Assembly: GCF_937425535.1 (NCBI RefSeq)
Contig: NZ_OW485601.1
Span: 4,447,501-4,511,500, forward strand
Direction: 5' to 3'
DNA from: Rhodovastum atsumiense
Lineage (GTDB): Bacteria; Pseudomonadota; Alphaproteobacteria; Acetobacterales; Acetobacteraceae
Length of the DNA: 64,000 nt
In this document: positions 25,538-34,682 of the stretch, in pieces
How positions within the stretch are numbered: the stretch's first letter is position 1
Layout: every line of letters starts with the position of its first letter
The notes under the pieces: model-generated
Told to the model about the DNA's origin: nothing
What the model saw: the letters and a program-made list of their open reading frames with translations, nothing else
The model's database searches: none
Translations under genes and position numbers: made by a program

Positions 25538-26914
25538 GTGCTTTTCCATTCGCAGATCTTCATCCTCGGCTTCCTGCCGCCGGTGCTGGCGCTGTACTAC
25601 GCGCTGGCCGGCTGGCAGCGGGCGCGCGAGGGGCTGCTGATCGCGGCGTCGCTGGCCTTCTATGCCTGGTGGGACCTGCGCTTCCTGCCCTTGCTGGCGG
25701 GACTTGCCGTGGCCACCTGGGGCATCGGCCGGCTGTATCTGCGCTATCCCTGGGTGGCGCTGCCGCTGCTCGGCATGGCGCTCAATCTCGGCGCGCTGGG
25801 CTGGTTCAAATATGCCGATTTCATCGGCAGCAACATCACATGGCTCGTGGGGGCGGGCTGGACGCCGCTCGCGCTCACGCTGCCGCTTGGCATCAGCTTC
25901 TTCGTCTTCCAGAAGATCTCCTACCTGATCGACCTGCGACGAGGGGACCGGCACGTCTACGGCTTCGTCGATTTCTGCCTGTTCGTCAGTTTCTTCCCGC
26001 AGTTGATCGCGGGCCCGCTGGTGCGGCACAACGAGATCATTCCCCAGCTTCGCGCCGATCCGCGGCGGCCGGGGATGTGGGAGCGGCTGTCGCGCGGGCT
26101 GGTGCTGTTCCTGATCGGCATGGCCAAGAAGCTGTGGATCGCCGACACGCTGGCGCCGGGGGTGGACCAGGTCTTCGCCGGCGCGGCCAGTGCGGTGCCG
26201 AACGCGGCGCAGGCCTGGGCGGGGGCGTGGGGCTACGCGCTGCAGATCTACTTCGACTTCTCCGGCTATTCCGACATGGCGATCGGGCTTGCGCTGATGT
26301 TCGGCCTGGTGCTGCCGCAGAATTTCGACGCGCCGTACCGGGCGGGCTCGATCCGCGACTTCTGGCGGCGCTGGCACATGACGCTGTCTCGCTTCCTGCG
26401 CGACTACCTCTACGTGCCGCTAGGCGGTAACCGGCGGGGGGCGGCGCGGCAGGCAGCCAATCTCGTGGTCACCATGCTGCTGGGCGGGTTGTGGCATGGC
26501 GCCAACTGGACCTTCGTCGCCTGGGGCGGGCTGCACGGGATGGCGCTGGCGCTGCATGGGGCATGGCGCCGGACGGGGCTGCGCCTGCCATGGGGCCTGG
26601 GATGGGGGCTGACGCTGGCCTTCGTGGTGGTGGCCTTGGTGCCGTTCCGCGCGCCCGACTTCGCCACCGCCTGGCACATGGTGCAGGGGCTGGCGGGCGG
26701 CGGTGGAGCCGGGGCGGTGAAATTCCCGGATGGCTGGATGCTGGCGGCAGGGGCGGCGATGGCGTTGCTCGGGCCGACCAGCGGGCAGGTGGCGCTCGGG
26801 CGGTGGCTGCGGCCTTCGCCCTGGCTCGCGGTTCCGGTCGGGATCGCGGCGGTGGCATTGCTGCTGTTGGCCGGGGGACGTTTGCAGAATGCCTTCATCT
26901 ACTTCCAGTTCTGA
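25538..26914 (+). CDS. MBOAT-family membrane O-acyltransferase, AlgI-like (458 aa)
   Basis: Polytopic inner-membrane enzyme that moves an acyl group (usually acetyl) across the membrane onto an extracytoplasmic glycan. It starts with GTG at 25538 after GGGACGGGA; the frame continues upstream but overlaps the methyltransferase. Family marks: FVSFFPQLIAGPLVRHNEI, IYFDFSGYSDMAIGLALM, WRRWHMTLSRFLRDYLYVPL and the catalytic-His box LLGGLWHGANWTFVAWGGLH (His near 319). About ten hydrophobic segments. Its stop overlaps the next gene by 26 bases, so the two products should be made together as donor channel and periplasmic transferase. Confidence 0.92.
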   Translation: MLFHSQIFILGFLPPVLALYYALAGWQRAREGLLIAASLAFYAWWDLRFLPLLAGLAVATWGIGRLYLRYPWVALPLLGMALNLGALGWFKYADFIGSNITWLVGAGWTPLALTLPLGISFFVFQKISYLIDLRRGDRHVYGFVDFCLFVSFFPQLIAGPLVRHNEIIPQLRADPRRPGMWERLSRGLVLFLIGMAKKLWIADTLAPGVDQVFAGAASAVPNAAQAWAGAWGYALQIYFDFSGYSDMAIGLALMFGLVLPQNFDAPYRAGSIRDFWRRWHMTLSRFLRDYLYVPLGGNRRGAARQAANLVVTMLLGGLWHGANWTFVAWGGLHGMALALHGAWRRTGLRLPWGLGWGLTLAFVVVALVPFRAPDFATAWHMVQGLAGGGGAGAVKFPDGWMLAAGAAMALLGPTSGQVALGRWLRPSPWLAVPVGIAAVALLLLAGGRLQNAFIYFQF

Positions 26915-28007
26915 GCGGGCGTGGCGTCGCTTCTGGCGCACGCTGTTGGCTACCGCCGGCGGTGCGGCCGCGCTGGCCTGGCTGTTCATCATGGGCGTCG
27001 ATCCCTATGGCAACCTGCCGCTGTCGCTGCCCTGGTTCGACCGTGGCCCGGTGGACGGCAATGCCCGCTACGCTTTCCCCGCGCTCGCCCGGGATCCCCG
27101 CTTCGACAGTGCGCTGTTCGGCACTTCCACCAGTCGCCTGCTGCGGCCGGCGGCGCTGAACCCCGTCTTCGGCGCGCGCTTCGCCAATCTCTCGATGAAC
27201 AGCGCCACTTCCTACGAACAGGCGCGGCTGCTGGCGCTGTTCCTGCGACACCATCCCCGGCCACGCGTGATCGCGATCGGACTGGACCGGGAATGGTGCG
27301 TGACCCCGCCGGTGGATGCCAGATACACGTTCCGGCGTTTCCCCGAGTGGCTCTATGACGAATCCTGGCCGGGGCGCTGGGGCGATTACCAGCACATGTT
27401 CGACATGTACACGTTGGAGAAGGCCGGGCAGGCCTTTGCGCAATGGACCGGCCTGGCGCCGCGTGTCTATGGTCGCGACGGCTACACCCGGTTCGTGCCA
27501 CCCGACGCGCAGTACGACCGGGCGCGCGCGGCGGTCCGGCTGCGGGAGGCGCTGCCATGGGACATGCCGAAGGACGATGCCGCCGCGCCGGCGTCCTGGG
27601 CGCTGCCGGGGGTGGACCGGCTGCGCGCGGCGCTTGCCGCGGTGCCGGAGCGGACGCTCAAGCTGCTGTTCTTCGTACCCTACAACCACCGCCTCATCGC
27701 GCAGGCGCCCGGGCCGGCCCTGGCGCTGCAGACCGAGTGCAAGCGCCGCGTCGCGGCACTCGGGCGCAGCCTGCCCAACCTTGCCGTGGTGGACTTCATG
27801 ATCCCGGGCCCGATCACGCTGGATGACGACAATTACTGGGACCCGCACCATTACCGGAACGGCATCGCCGAGCGGATCGTCGCCGATCTCGCCGGGGCAT
27901 TGCGCGGCGAGGCGACGCCGGACGCCGCGATCCTGGTGCTGCCGCGATCGGAAGACCCGGCCTTACCGCGGCACGGGCCGGATGGCGGAAACGCCAGTTC
28001 CCCCTGA
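26889..28007 (+). CDS. SGNH-hydrolase-like partner of the MBOAT acyltransferase (372 aa)
   Basis: The start at 26889 lies inside the end of the MBOAT gene. One N-terminal membrane helix (about 14-33, ending IMGVDPYGN) anchors a periplasmic domain. The nucleophile motif GTSTSRLL (Ser80 or Ser82) and a late DPHHYR (Asp318, His321) reproduce the Ser and Asp-x-x-His of AlgJ/AlgX-type SGNH enzymes. IAIGLDREWCV matches the second strand of that fold. The protein probably completes transfer of the acyl group to the polysaccharide. No named family is certain from sequence alone. Confidence 0.7.
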   Translation: MPSSTSSSERAWRRFWRTLLATAGGAAALAWLFIMGVDPYGNLPLSLPWFDRGPVDGNARYAFPALARDPRFDSALFGTSTSRLLRPAALNPVFGARFANLSMNSATSYEQARLLALFLRHHPRPRVIAIGLDREWCVTPPVDARYTFRRFPEWLYDESWPGRWGDYQHMFDMYTLEKAGQAFAQWTGLAPRVYGRDGYTRFVPPDAQYDRARAAVRLREALPWDMPKDDAAAPASWALPGVDRLRAALAAVPERTLKLLFFVPYNHRLIAQAPGPALALQTECKRRVAALGRSLPNLAVVDFMIPGPITLDDDNYWDPHHYRNGIAERIVADLAGALRGEATPDAAILVLPRSEDPALPRHGPDGGNASSP

Positions 28008-28078
28008 CACCAGGGCGGCATCGATGCAACCCGGGTCAGGACCAACATGATTTGCGCACAGGGATGTGCGTCCCGCGG

Positions 28079-28981
28079 TCATTGCCGCTTGCGCGCAATG
28101 AAGCGCACCTCCCGCGTCAGGAGGTCTTCCCGTGTGTAGCCTTTGGCCGCCAGTTCAATCTCGATATCCTTCAGGAGGTGCCGCTCTCCTTCCAGGACGA
28201 CAGCCTCGTCCACGACACAAAGGGCCGCGTCGAAGGCAGCCCTGTATTCAGGCAGCTTCATCCGGTTGAGATACACACCCGGCGGATGCCTGTTCTCCCG
28301 CAGGTGGTCCCAGGGAGCAACGTTCTGAGGAGGGCTTCGGTCCGGATCGGCCCATGCCAGGCAATGCCCTCCGGAGAGACTCGAAAACAGGTGGGCGTTG
28401 ATGATTGCTATGCCGCCTGGCTTGAGGACACGGTTCACCTCCCGCAAGGCGGCGGGAACGTCGTTGATGTGTTCGAGGACGGCTTTCGAGCTGACGAGGT
28501 CGAAGGTGGCATCGTCGAATGCCATTGCGGTGGCGTCCATGACACGTACATCGATGCCGTCGTAGGAAGCGGGCTTTCCATATTTTTCGAAGAGGTCGCG
28601 GGTGTAGGCGCCATCGAACAGGATGTGGCGGGCGAGCGACTTGAACGCACGCTCTGGCCCGTGACTGGCCAGCGCGCGAAGGAAGGTGCGCGGCCCGAAG
28701 CTGAAAGTGGCAATTTCCGCGTCGATGCCGCTGACCGTGGCCCCATCGGCGTGGAAGAGGGCCGTCTGAACGGCCTTCTGCCCGCAGCCGAGATCGAGGA
28801 TGCGGGCAGATGATACATTGACCCCAACGTAACGATTCAGATGGCCGATGAGCTCCAGGTGATAGGAAATATCGTTACCCACGTGCCCGGTCGCGGCCCG
28901 GCGGTGGTGCTTGTAAGTCTCGATCCAGGATTTTGCCTTCTGATGCAGAGGGATCGGCTGACCCGCCATGACTGCTTTCAC
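28079..28981 (-). CDS. Class I SAM-dependent methyltransferase (300 aa)
   Basis: SAM-binding loop ILDLGCGQKAVQTALF (about residues 60-75), then VSGIDAE and FDLVSSKAVLEHINDVPAA, LREVNRVLKPGGIAIINAHL. This is the Methyltransf_11 layout. The GTG at 28981 is chosen because AAAGGA lies 6 bases before it; the ATG at 28969 is an alternative. The long middle insert (about 90-150) with FGPRTFLRALASHG is typical of methyltransferases in surface-glycan clusters. It is convergent with the acyltransferase group and may act in the same pathway. Substrate unknown. Confidence 0.82.
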   Translation of the reverse strand: MKAVMAGQPIPLHQKAKSWIETYKHHRRAATGHVGNDISYHLELIGHLNRYVGVNVSSARILDLGCGQKAVQTALFHADGATVSGIDAEIATFSFGPRTFLRALASHGPERAFKSLARHILFDGAYTRDLFEKYGKPASYDGIDVRVMDATAMAFDDATFDLVSSKAVLEHINDVPAALREVNRVLKPGGIAIINAHLFSSLSGGHCLAWADPDRSPPQNVAPWDHLRENRHPPGVYLNRMKLPEYRAAFDAALCVVDEAVVLEGERHLLKDIEIELAAKGYTREDLLTREVRFIARKRQ

Positions 28982-29502
28982 GTGATATCCTTTCCAGTGG
29001 CGAACACACCCTGCTCGGCCGGGCCGGCTGACCGCGCGCATGAAGGACAGCAGGAGGGGACGGCTTCATTCCGATCCGCTCCGCAATGGCCCTGGTCATC
29101 GCGGAGCAGCCTCTTCCCACGCGGTGCCTGCCCTCTTTGCCAGTGCGCTTCGGATCGTTCGCCTTTTCTGCGCGAAACATTTTGGATGGATTGGGAAACG
29201 TCAACGTAACCCTAGCGAATCGTACCTGGGCGTTTTGGGGAAGGCCTAAATCCGCTACCGCCGGGCTTTGTCCCTGTTACGTTTCGTAATGCACAAAGAT
29301 GTGACCTGGGGTGTGCGCCGGCAAAAGCGTCCGATGGCGGCAGGGATATCAGCGACGGGCCTGATCCGGCGGCAAGACGCGGGATCGGCGTCAAGCGCCT
29401 TGATGCAGGCGTGGATACCGCTTGCCGGGTGTTGGACGCGCCGGTGGACACCACGCCTGATTGGCAAGGCGAAGAAGCAAGGTGCCCCTTTCAATCAGGG
29501 CG
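28982..29502. other. Intergenic region without recognised gene
   Basis: These 521 bases lie between two minus-strand genes. The middle (29160-29300) is AT-richer and likely holds the methyltransferase promoter. No coding frame with a ribosome site or RNA gene is seen. Confidence 0.35.
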
Positions 29503-30618
29503 CTAGCGGGCGAGGTGGGCGTCGAGGAACCGTGCCACCTCGGCATGGTATTCGATGGTCTCCGGCGCGGACGGATCGGCGTAGTACTGCGCGTGGGACT
29601 GGCCTTCGAAGACATGCAGGTCCGCCTCCACGCCGGCCTGGCGCAGCTTGCGGTGGACGCGCACGGTGTTGGAGAGGAACAGGTCGCGCGTGCCCGAGGT
29701 CAGGATGGCGGGCGGGAAGCCGGTGAAGTCGCCATAGACCGGCGACAGGTACGGATCGCGCAGGTCATGGCCGTTGGCATAGAGCGCGGCGGCATGGCCG
29801 AGCCAGCCCTTCCAGGACACCAGCAGGTTATCGGCGAATTCGTTGACGAAATAACTGTCGCCGGTCTCGGTCAGGTCCGACCAGGGCGTGCCGGGGGCGA
29901 TGGCGGCGGGCAGCGGTAATCCCTCGGCCTTCGCCCGCAGCACCAGGGCGAGCGTCAGGCCACCGCCGGTGGAGGTGCCGAACACGCCGATGCGCCGGGC
30001 CGACGTGGTCTTCAGCAGGTCCCGGTAGACCGCGACGGAATCGTCCAGCGCCGCCGGATAGGGTGCTTCGGGCGGCATGCGGTAATCCACCGACACCACC
30101 TTGAACCCGCCATGCGCCGCCAGCAGCACCGCCTCGCGCGTGCCCGCCTCGCCGGGGCCGAACACGTAGCCGCCGCCATGCAGGTGCAGCAGCACCCGGT
30201 CGCGGTTGACGGCAGGCAGCACGCGCGGCTGCACGACGAACGCCTTCACCCCGGCGATGGTCACCGGCTCCGAGGTGACGCCCAACTGCTCGCGCAGGCC
30301 CGGCAAGGCGGCGAGGGTAGGGGCGGCATTGCGCACCACCAGATCCTGCCATTCGGCCACCGTCCTCGGGGCGGCGTTCCAGCCCGGCGGGTACGGCGCG
30401 GCGATCACCGCCTGCTGCCCGGGGCTGACCCCGGCCTGCGGCACCGGGATGCTGCGGGCGGGCAACTGGCGGGGGCCCGGCCGGCTGTTCGCCCCGCTCT
30501 GGATGAGGGCGAACTCGTTCCAGCCGCTTGCGGCTTCCTGCGCCGCCAGCGGGGCGGCGAGGGCGGTGGCGAGCATCAGGGACAAGGCGATGGCACGGGC
30601 GCGCACGGCATCAGGCAT
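29503..30618 (-). CDS. Secreted alpha/beta-hydrolase, HSL-type esterase/lipase (371 aa)
   Basis: Sec signal peptide (RARAIALSLMLATALAAPLA). The mature enzyme has the HSL-family oxyanion motif LHLHGGGYVFG (HGGG near 147), the nucleophile elbow GTSTGGGL (Ser near 216), SGTRDLFLSN (acid) and GQSHAQYY (His). Catalytic triad complete. The start at 30618 follows AAAGGGAA. It probably hydrolyses short-chain or bulky esters in the periplasm or outside the cell. It stands alone, downstream of a decayed reductase gene. Confidence 0.9.
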   Translation of the reverse strand: MPDAVRARAIALSLMLATALAAPLAAQEAASGWNEFALIQSGANSRPGPRQLPARSIPVPQAGVSPGQQAVIAAPYPPGWNAAPRTVAEWQDLVVRNAAPTLAALPGLREQLGVTSEPVTIAGVKAFVVQPRVLPAVNRDRVLLHLHGGGYVFGPGEAGTREAVLLAAHGGFKVVSVDYRMPPEAPYPAALDDSVAVYRDLLKTTSARRIGVFGTSTGGGLTLALVLRAKAEGLPLPAAIAPGTPWSDLTETGDSYFVNEFADNLLVSWKGWLGHAAALYANGHDLRDPYLSPVYGDFTGFPPAILTSGTRDLFLSNTVRVHRKLRQAGVEADLHVFEGQSHAQYYADPSAPETIEYHAEVARFLDAHLAR

Positions 30619-30766
30619 GTTCGTTCCCTTTCGCGGCATCGGGCGGCAGGGGCCCGGGACGGGGAACCTACAGTGAGTTGTGTGGAATTTGAATCAAAAC
30701 CGCAAAAATTACAAGTGACCGCCGTTGTTGGGCGGCCTCGGCGGAACGGCGTCGAGGTCACGCCGT

Positions 30767-31161
30767 TGATCCCGAGAGGGGGCCGGAGGCCAGCGGGCTC
30801 CAGGGCACGATGCTGAGCCCATAGGCCCGCGCCACCCCGAACTGGCCGCCTTCGGCGGTGCGGGCCAGCAACGAGTATTCCACCTGCAAGGCGCAGGGCG
30901 CTTCCCAGCCGCGCCAGCGTCACCGCCTCGGCCACCTGCCAGGCCGGCACCGACAAGATCGTTCGGCATCGATAACGTCTTCTCGGGCGGCGTGTGCGGA
31001 TCCCATTGGTGCTGTCAGCAGAAATCGACGTAATCGGTGCGGAGGCGGCGGAGGGAATTGTCCAACTGGGCATGGATCGCCTTGCGTCCGGCCCCACCGC
31101 CGTTCGGATCGCCGGGATGCAGCGTGCCGCCGAAGCCGGTGGCGAGCATCATGCGTTCGTA
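30767..31161 (-). pseudogene. Aldo/keto reductase pseudogene
   Basis: Readable pieces on the minus strand: ATGFGGTLHPGDPNGGGAGR then SLRRLRTDYVDFC; an in-frame stop; QWDPHTPPEKT then NDLV; a frame change with deletion to PAWQVAEAVTLARL; a further frame change to LQVEYSLLARTAEGGQFGVA then YGLSIVPWSPLASGPLSG. The order matches the middle of AKR enzymes of the type IolS/YajO. Both the N-terminal catalytic region and the C-terminus are missing. At least two frame changes and one stop make it non-functional. Confidence 0.75.
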
Positions 31162-31382
31162 CCGGCTGGGGTTGCACCATTTCAAGGCGATCGCGGCGCT
31201 GCGGCTGCAGTCGGCGGCGTGAGGGCGGGCGGGGGCGCCCCGCCTGTCGCGCCGGTCATGTCGCGGCTTTGTCTGGACAGATCGTGTGAAGTATCTCCAG
31301 AAGTAACTGCAGGATAATCTGTGGATTCGCATAGTGCAGATTATCGGATGCGTTGATAATCCTTGTTCCTGGAGATATCCGC

Positions 31383-32237
31383 ATGGGAAATACCGCCTCG
31401 GCCTCCGTGTTGGAGACGGACAGGCACCGGCCGGCCTCGCGGCTTGCGGTGGCGGTCAGGGACGGCGCCTGGTTCGACCCGCGCACCTGGGCGGGCCGGC
31501 AGGTGCCGCGCGGCGGCGCCGACCTGAACGTGGCCATCGCGCCGGGCGTGGACGTGACCTTCGCCGGTGGCCATCGCGCGCCGTTCACCGTCGGCAATCT
31601 CAGCCTGCGGTCCGGCACCACGGACGGCGCGACCCTGAGCGTGGCGTCGGGCACGCTCGATGTTCGCAAGACCCTCGACGGTGGGGGCAACGCCAATTCC
31701 GCCGTCAGGGTCGGGACGGGGGCGGGGGCATCCGGCCGGGCGGTGCTGGATGTCACCCATGTCACCCGCGCCAATGTCGAGATCGCCGGCACCGCGCCGG
31801 GCGCCACCACCCCGCGTGGCAGCAGCGGCACCGTGGAGGTCCGCGGTGATCCCGGCACGTCCTGGTTCAGGCTGGACGGCGGCGGCGCCGGCGGCACCGT
31901 CACGAAGCTGGTCCTCGACGCGCCGCCGCCGATGCGTTTCCAGGGCGGGATCGCCGTCAGCCTGCCCGCAGCCCCGGACGCCAGCCATCCCGGCACGACG
32001 CAGAACCGAATCGAGCTCAAGGGCGTTCATTTCGATCGGGTCACCTTCGTTCCCGACGAAATCCAGCCCTTGATCTACGGAACCCACTTCGGTGCGCTGC
32101 AGCTCTTCGACGGCGCACGGCTGGCCTACACGCTGCAGCATGTGCAGCAGGGCTTTCTCGAGGTGCCGGGCGCCCATTTCTTCACCGGCACGAACCCCGC
32201 CACCGGCAATGACTACGTCGGCTACGCGCAGACCTGA
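31383..32237 (+). CDS. Beta-strand-rich surface-type protein, G8-like N-terminus (284 aa)
   Basis: Almost entirely short beta-strand repeats rich in Gly, Thr and Val. The N-terminal part has WFDPRTWAGRQVPRGGADLN followed by IAPGVDVTF, which resembles the opening of G8/adhesin-type beta-helix domains. It contains no signal peptide or membrane helix. GGAG lies before the ATG at 31383. A second protein of the same style is encoded at 55449-56492. The role is not known; surface or extracellular deposition is a guess based on composition. A hairpin terminator follows. Confidence 0.6.
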   Translation: MGNTASASVLETDRHRPASRLAVAVRDGAWFDPRTWAGRQVPRGGADLNVAIAPGVDVTFAGGHRAPFTVGNLSLRSGTTDGATLSVASGTLDVRKTLDGGGNANSAVRVGTGAGASGRAVLDVTHVTRANVEIAGTAPGATTPRGSSGTVEVRGDPGTSWFRLDGGGAGGTVTKLVLDAPPPMRFQGGIAVSLPAAPDASHPGTTQNRIELKGVHFDRVTFVPDEIQPLIYGTHFGALQLFDGARLAYTLQHVQQGFLEVPGAHFFTGTNPATGNDYVGYAQT

Positions 32238-32243
32238 CGCATC

Positions 32244-32276
32244 GACCCCCGTGCGCCCATGGCGGCAACGGGGGTC
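32244..32276 (+). terminator. Intrinsic terminator of the beta-strand protein gene
   Basis: GACCCCCGT (32244-32252) pairs with ACGGGGGTC (32268-32276), 15-base loop, followed by TTGTGTG. It begins 7 bases after the stop codon. The next 240 bases to the tautomerase gene hold nothing recognisable. Confidence 0.55.
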
Positions 32277-32516
32277 TTGTGTGAAGGGTTGCTTCACGCC
32301 CTGGGGTGCATGTCCCGGGCCAGACTTGGACTTTGATGGATCATTGCCGCTGCCAAGGCGAGCGACAACCACAAGTATTCAGGTGGAGTTACTTCGTCGA
32401 TTGCGACCTCCTCCTTTTGTTATGGGGGAATGTTGAAACCGGAGGGCGTGGATGTCAAGGATATTTCGTACTCGATTTCTGAAACATTTACCGAATGACA
32501 CCAGACCCGCCGCGTG

Positions 32517-32747
32517 TCAGGGCGGGCTGTAGCCGGGCTTCTTGTAGAGCGTGTCCGGGCGTTCGAGGATGTCGGGCCGGTAGACCTGCTCGCCCCAGTC
32601 TTCCGGGGCGAATTCCTCGATGCTGACCGAAACGGCGGCCTCGCCGCAGCCGGCGCTGGCGACGATGGCCTTGGTTACTTCCTCGGCGATCCTGGCCTTC
32701 TGCTGGTCCGACCGGCCCGCGTAGAGTTTGACGATGACGTGAGGCAC
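32517..32747 (-). CDS. Tautomerase family protein, 4-oxalocrotonate tautomerase-like (76 aa)
   Basis: Small enzyme whose mature N-terminus is the catalytic proline: (M)PHVIVKLYAGRSDQQKARI. GTG start after GGGGAGAGGG. A second characteristic stretch is VSVSIEEFAPEDWGEQVYR. Family members shift a proton in 2-hydroxymuconate-like enols and assemble as hexamers or dimers; the PptA-type sequence ending (VYRPDILERPDTLYKKPGY) fits the dimeric form. It is on the same strand as the matB-prpF-acnD genes but separated by a hairpin repeat and 300 bases, so co-transcription is uncertain. Confidence 0.85.
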   Translation of the reverse strand: MPHVIVKLYAGRSDQQKARIAEEVTKAIVASAGCGEAAVSVSIEEFAPEDWGEQVYRPDILERPDTLYKKPGYSPP

Positions 32748-32869
32748 GACCCTCTCCCCATGGTTTCACCTGGCGGGCATCACCATCGGTCAGGGGGCGG
32801 GGCTTTTCAACGGCGACATCAACGGCTCGCCGCGACGCGTGTTCTATGGCAGCAAGCCAGAATCTTGAG

Positions 32870-33026
32870 GAAGGAAGGCCAGGGCTTTGCCCTGGACCCA
32901 GCAGGGGTCAGGGGACCCCTGCACCCTATCAGCGCTGCGCGGCACGGAATGGGTTCCAAGGGCGAAGCCCTTGGTGGAGGTCCAGGAGGCAAAGCCTCCT
33001 GGTCGGGTTTGGGGCGAAGCCCCAAC
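32870..33026 (+). repeat. Multi-hairpin intergenic repeat, full copy (five hairpins)
   Basis: Hairpins in order: CCAGGGCTTTGCCCTGG; GCAGGGGTCAGGGGACCCCTGC (arms GCAGGGG / CCCCTGC); linker CTGCGCGGCACGGAATGGG; CCAAGGGCGAAGCCCTTGG; CCAGGAGG / CCTCCTGG around CAAAG; GGGGCGAAGCCCC. Lies downstream of the matB-like gene (minus strand) in the opposite orientation to that gene. Confidence 0.85.
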
Positions 33027-33049
33027 GTGATGCGGACGGGTTTCCTTCG

Positions 33050-34603
33050 TCACGTCCGTGTTCGGACCTCGTAGAGATCCCGATGGGTGTCCCGCAGCAC
33101 GTTCTTCTGGATCTTGCCCAAAGCGTTGCGGGGAAACTCGTCGACGAACAGGATGCGCTTCGGCTGCTTGTAGTTGGCAAGGCGTTTGCCGAGTTGTGAC
33201 AACAGGTCCGCTTCGACCGGATGCGCGCCAGGGAGCGGAATGACGAACGCGGTCACGCCCTCGCCAAAATCGGGATGGGGCAGGCCGACCACGGTGGCCT
33301 CGCGGATTCCCGGCAATTGGTCCAGTTCGCTTTCGACTTCCTTGGGATAGACATTGTAGCCGCCTGAGATGATCAGGTCCTTGGCCCGGCCGACGATATG
33401 GAGATAGCCGTCCTCGTCGATCCGGCCGAGGTCGCCGGTCCGGAAGAAGCCGTCCTCGCGGATGTCCTCCGCGGTCTTTTCGGGATTGCGCCAGTACCCA
33501 ACGAAGCGGCCGGGACCGGCCACCTCGATCATCCCGACCGCTTCGCCGCCACTGAGGACCGCACCGCTCGCGGGATCGGAAAGCCGCACGCTCACGCCGG
33601 GAAGGGGAAAGCCCACGGCGCCCGGGCGCCGTTCGCCGTCATGCGGGTTCGAAGTGATGACGACGGTTTCGGTCATTGCGTATCGTTCCAGGATGCGATG
33701 ACCCGTGCGCGCCTCGAACTCCCGGTGTGTTTCGGGTCGGAGCGGTGCCGAACCGGACACGAACAGCCGGATGGAGGACGTGGCATCCCTGGTGAGCGCG
33801 GGGCTGGCGAGCAGCCGCGTGTAATGGGTGGGAACACCCATGAAGACGGTCGCGCGTTTCATTTCGGCAATGACATGGGCCGGGTCGGAATGGTCGGGGA
33901 AAATCATGCCGGCCCCGGCGGCAAGCACGGTATTCCCGGCAATGAACAGGCCATGGGTATGGAATATCGGCAGGACGTGCAGGACCTTGTCGTCGCCGGT
34001 GAAGCGCCAGGCCTCCACCAGCGCGGCGGCGTTGGAGGCGAGGTTGCGATGCGTGAGCATCGCTCCCTTGGACCGGCCTGTCGTGCCCGAGGTGTAGAGC
34101 AGGGCGGCCAGCGTATCGGGCTGGCCGTCGAACAGGCAGGCGGGATCGCCCTTGAGGTCCCGTGCAAAATCAAACAGCGATCCGTCCGCTGCGATACCGA
34201 GCGTTTCGAGACGCTCCACCCCCGCCGCTTTGCAGAGCGGTTCCGATTCTGCCTTTTGCTCCGGCCTGCACACGAAGAGGCCCGGCTCCGCATCCCTGAG
34301 GAAATAGTCGAGTTCAGCCAGGGTATAGGCGGTGTTGAGCGGCACGAAGACATAGCCGCCTCTCAGGCAGGCGAGATAGAGCAGGAACGCCTCGGGCGAT
34401 TTCCTGACCTGCACGGCCACCCGATCTCCCGGGACGAGCCCCATCTGTCGCAACGCGGTCGCGAGGCGCAGCGTCGTTTCCTCGGCCTGTGCATAGGTCA
34501 CGCTGCGGGCGCCGGGGGCGTCGATCAGCAGGCGCGCCGGGGCAGTGGACGCAATGTCGGTGAGCCAGTTCGAAGGAGTGGCGGTACTGCCGGCTGCGGT
34601 CAC
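33050..34603 (-). CDS. matB: Malonyl-CoA synthase-like AMP-dependent ligase (517 aa)
   Basis: ANL-superfamily acyl-CoA synthetase. P-loop LLYTSGTTGRSKGAMLTHRN, MatB-type substrate region VLPIFHTHGLFIAGN and FMGVPTHYTRLLASP, then RYAMTETVV, GFFRTGDLGRIDEDGYLHI and the catalytic lysine in PRNALGKIQKNVLRDT. Best match is MatB, which loads malonate or methylmalonate onto CoA. RYAMTET replaces the usual RYGMTET. The GTG at 34603 is chosen (GAGGAA upstream); an earlier TTG at 34642 falls inside the terminator stem. It follows prpF and acnD on the same strand, an uncommon grouping. Confidence 0.85.
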   Translation of the reverse strand: MTAAGSTATPSNWLTDIASTAPARLLIDAPGARSVTYAQAEETTLRLATALRQMGLVPGDRVAVQVRKSPEAFLLYLACLRGGYVFVPLNTAYTLAELDYFLRDAEPGLFVCRPEQKAESEPLCKAAGVERLETLGIAADGSLFDFARDLKGDPACLFDGQPDTLAALLYTSGTTGRSKGAMLTHRNLASNAAALVEAWRFTGDDKVLHVLPIFHTHGLFIAGNTVLAAGAGMIFPDHSDPAHVIAEMKRATVFMGVPTHYTRLLASPALTRDATSSIRLFVSGSAPLRPETHREFEARTGHRILERYAMTETVVITSNPHDGERRPGAVGFPLPGVSVRLSDPASGAVLSGGEAVGMIEVAGPGRFVGYWRNPEKTAEDIREDGFFRTGDLGRIDEDGYLHIVGRAKDLIISGGYNVYPKEVESELDQLPGIREATVVGLPHPDFGEGVTAFVIPLPGAHPVEADLLSQLGKRLANYKQPKRILFVDEFPRNALGKIQKNVLRDTHRDLYEVRTRT

Positions 34604-34638
34604 TGTGCTGTTCCTCGTCCACGCGTCCTGCAAAAGAG

Positions 34639-34675
34639 CCAAAGGGCGGTCCCGGAGGCAGGGACCGCCCTTTGG
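34639..34675 (-). terminator. Strong intrinsic terminator after prpF
   Basis: Perfect 15-bp stem: 34639-34653 (CCAAAGGGCGGTCCC) with 34661-34675, 7-base loop, followed on the minus strand by CTCTTTTG. It lies between prpF and matB, so matB may depend on read-through or its own promoter. Confidence 0.75.
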
Positions 34676-34682
34676 CCGGTTC

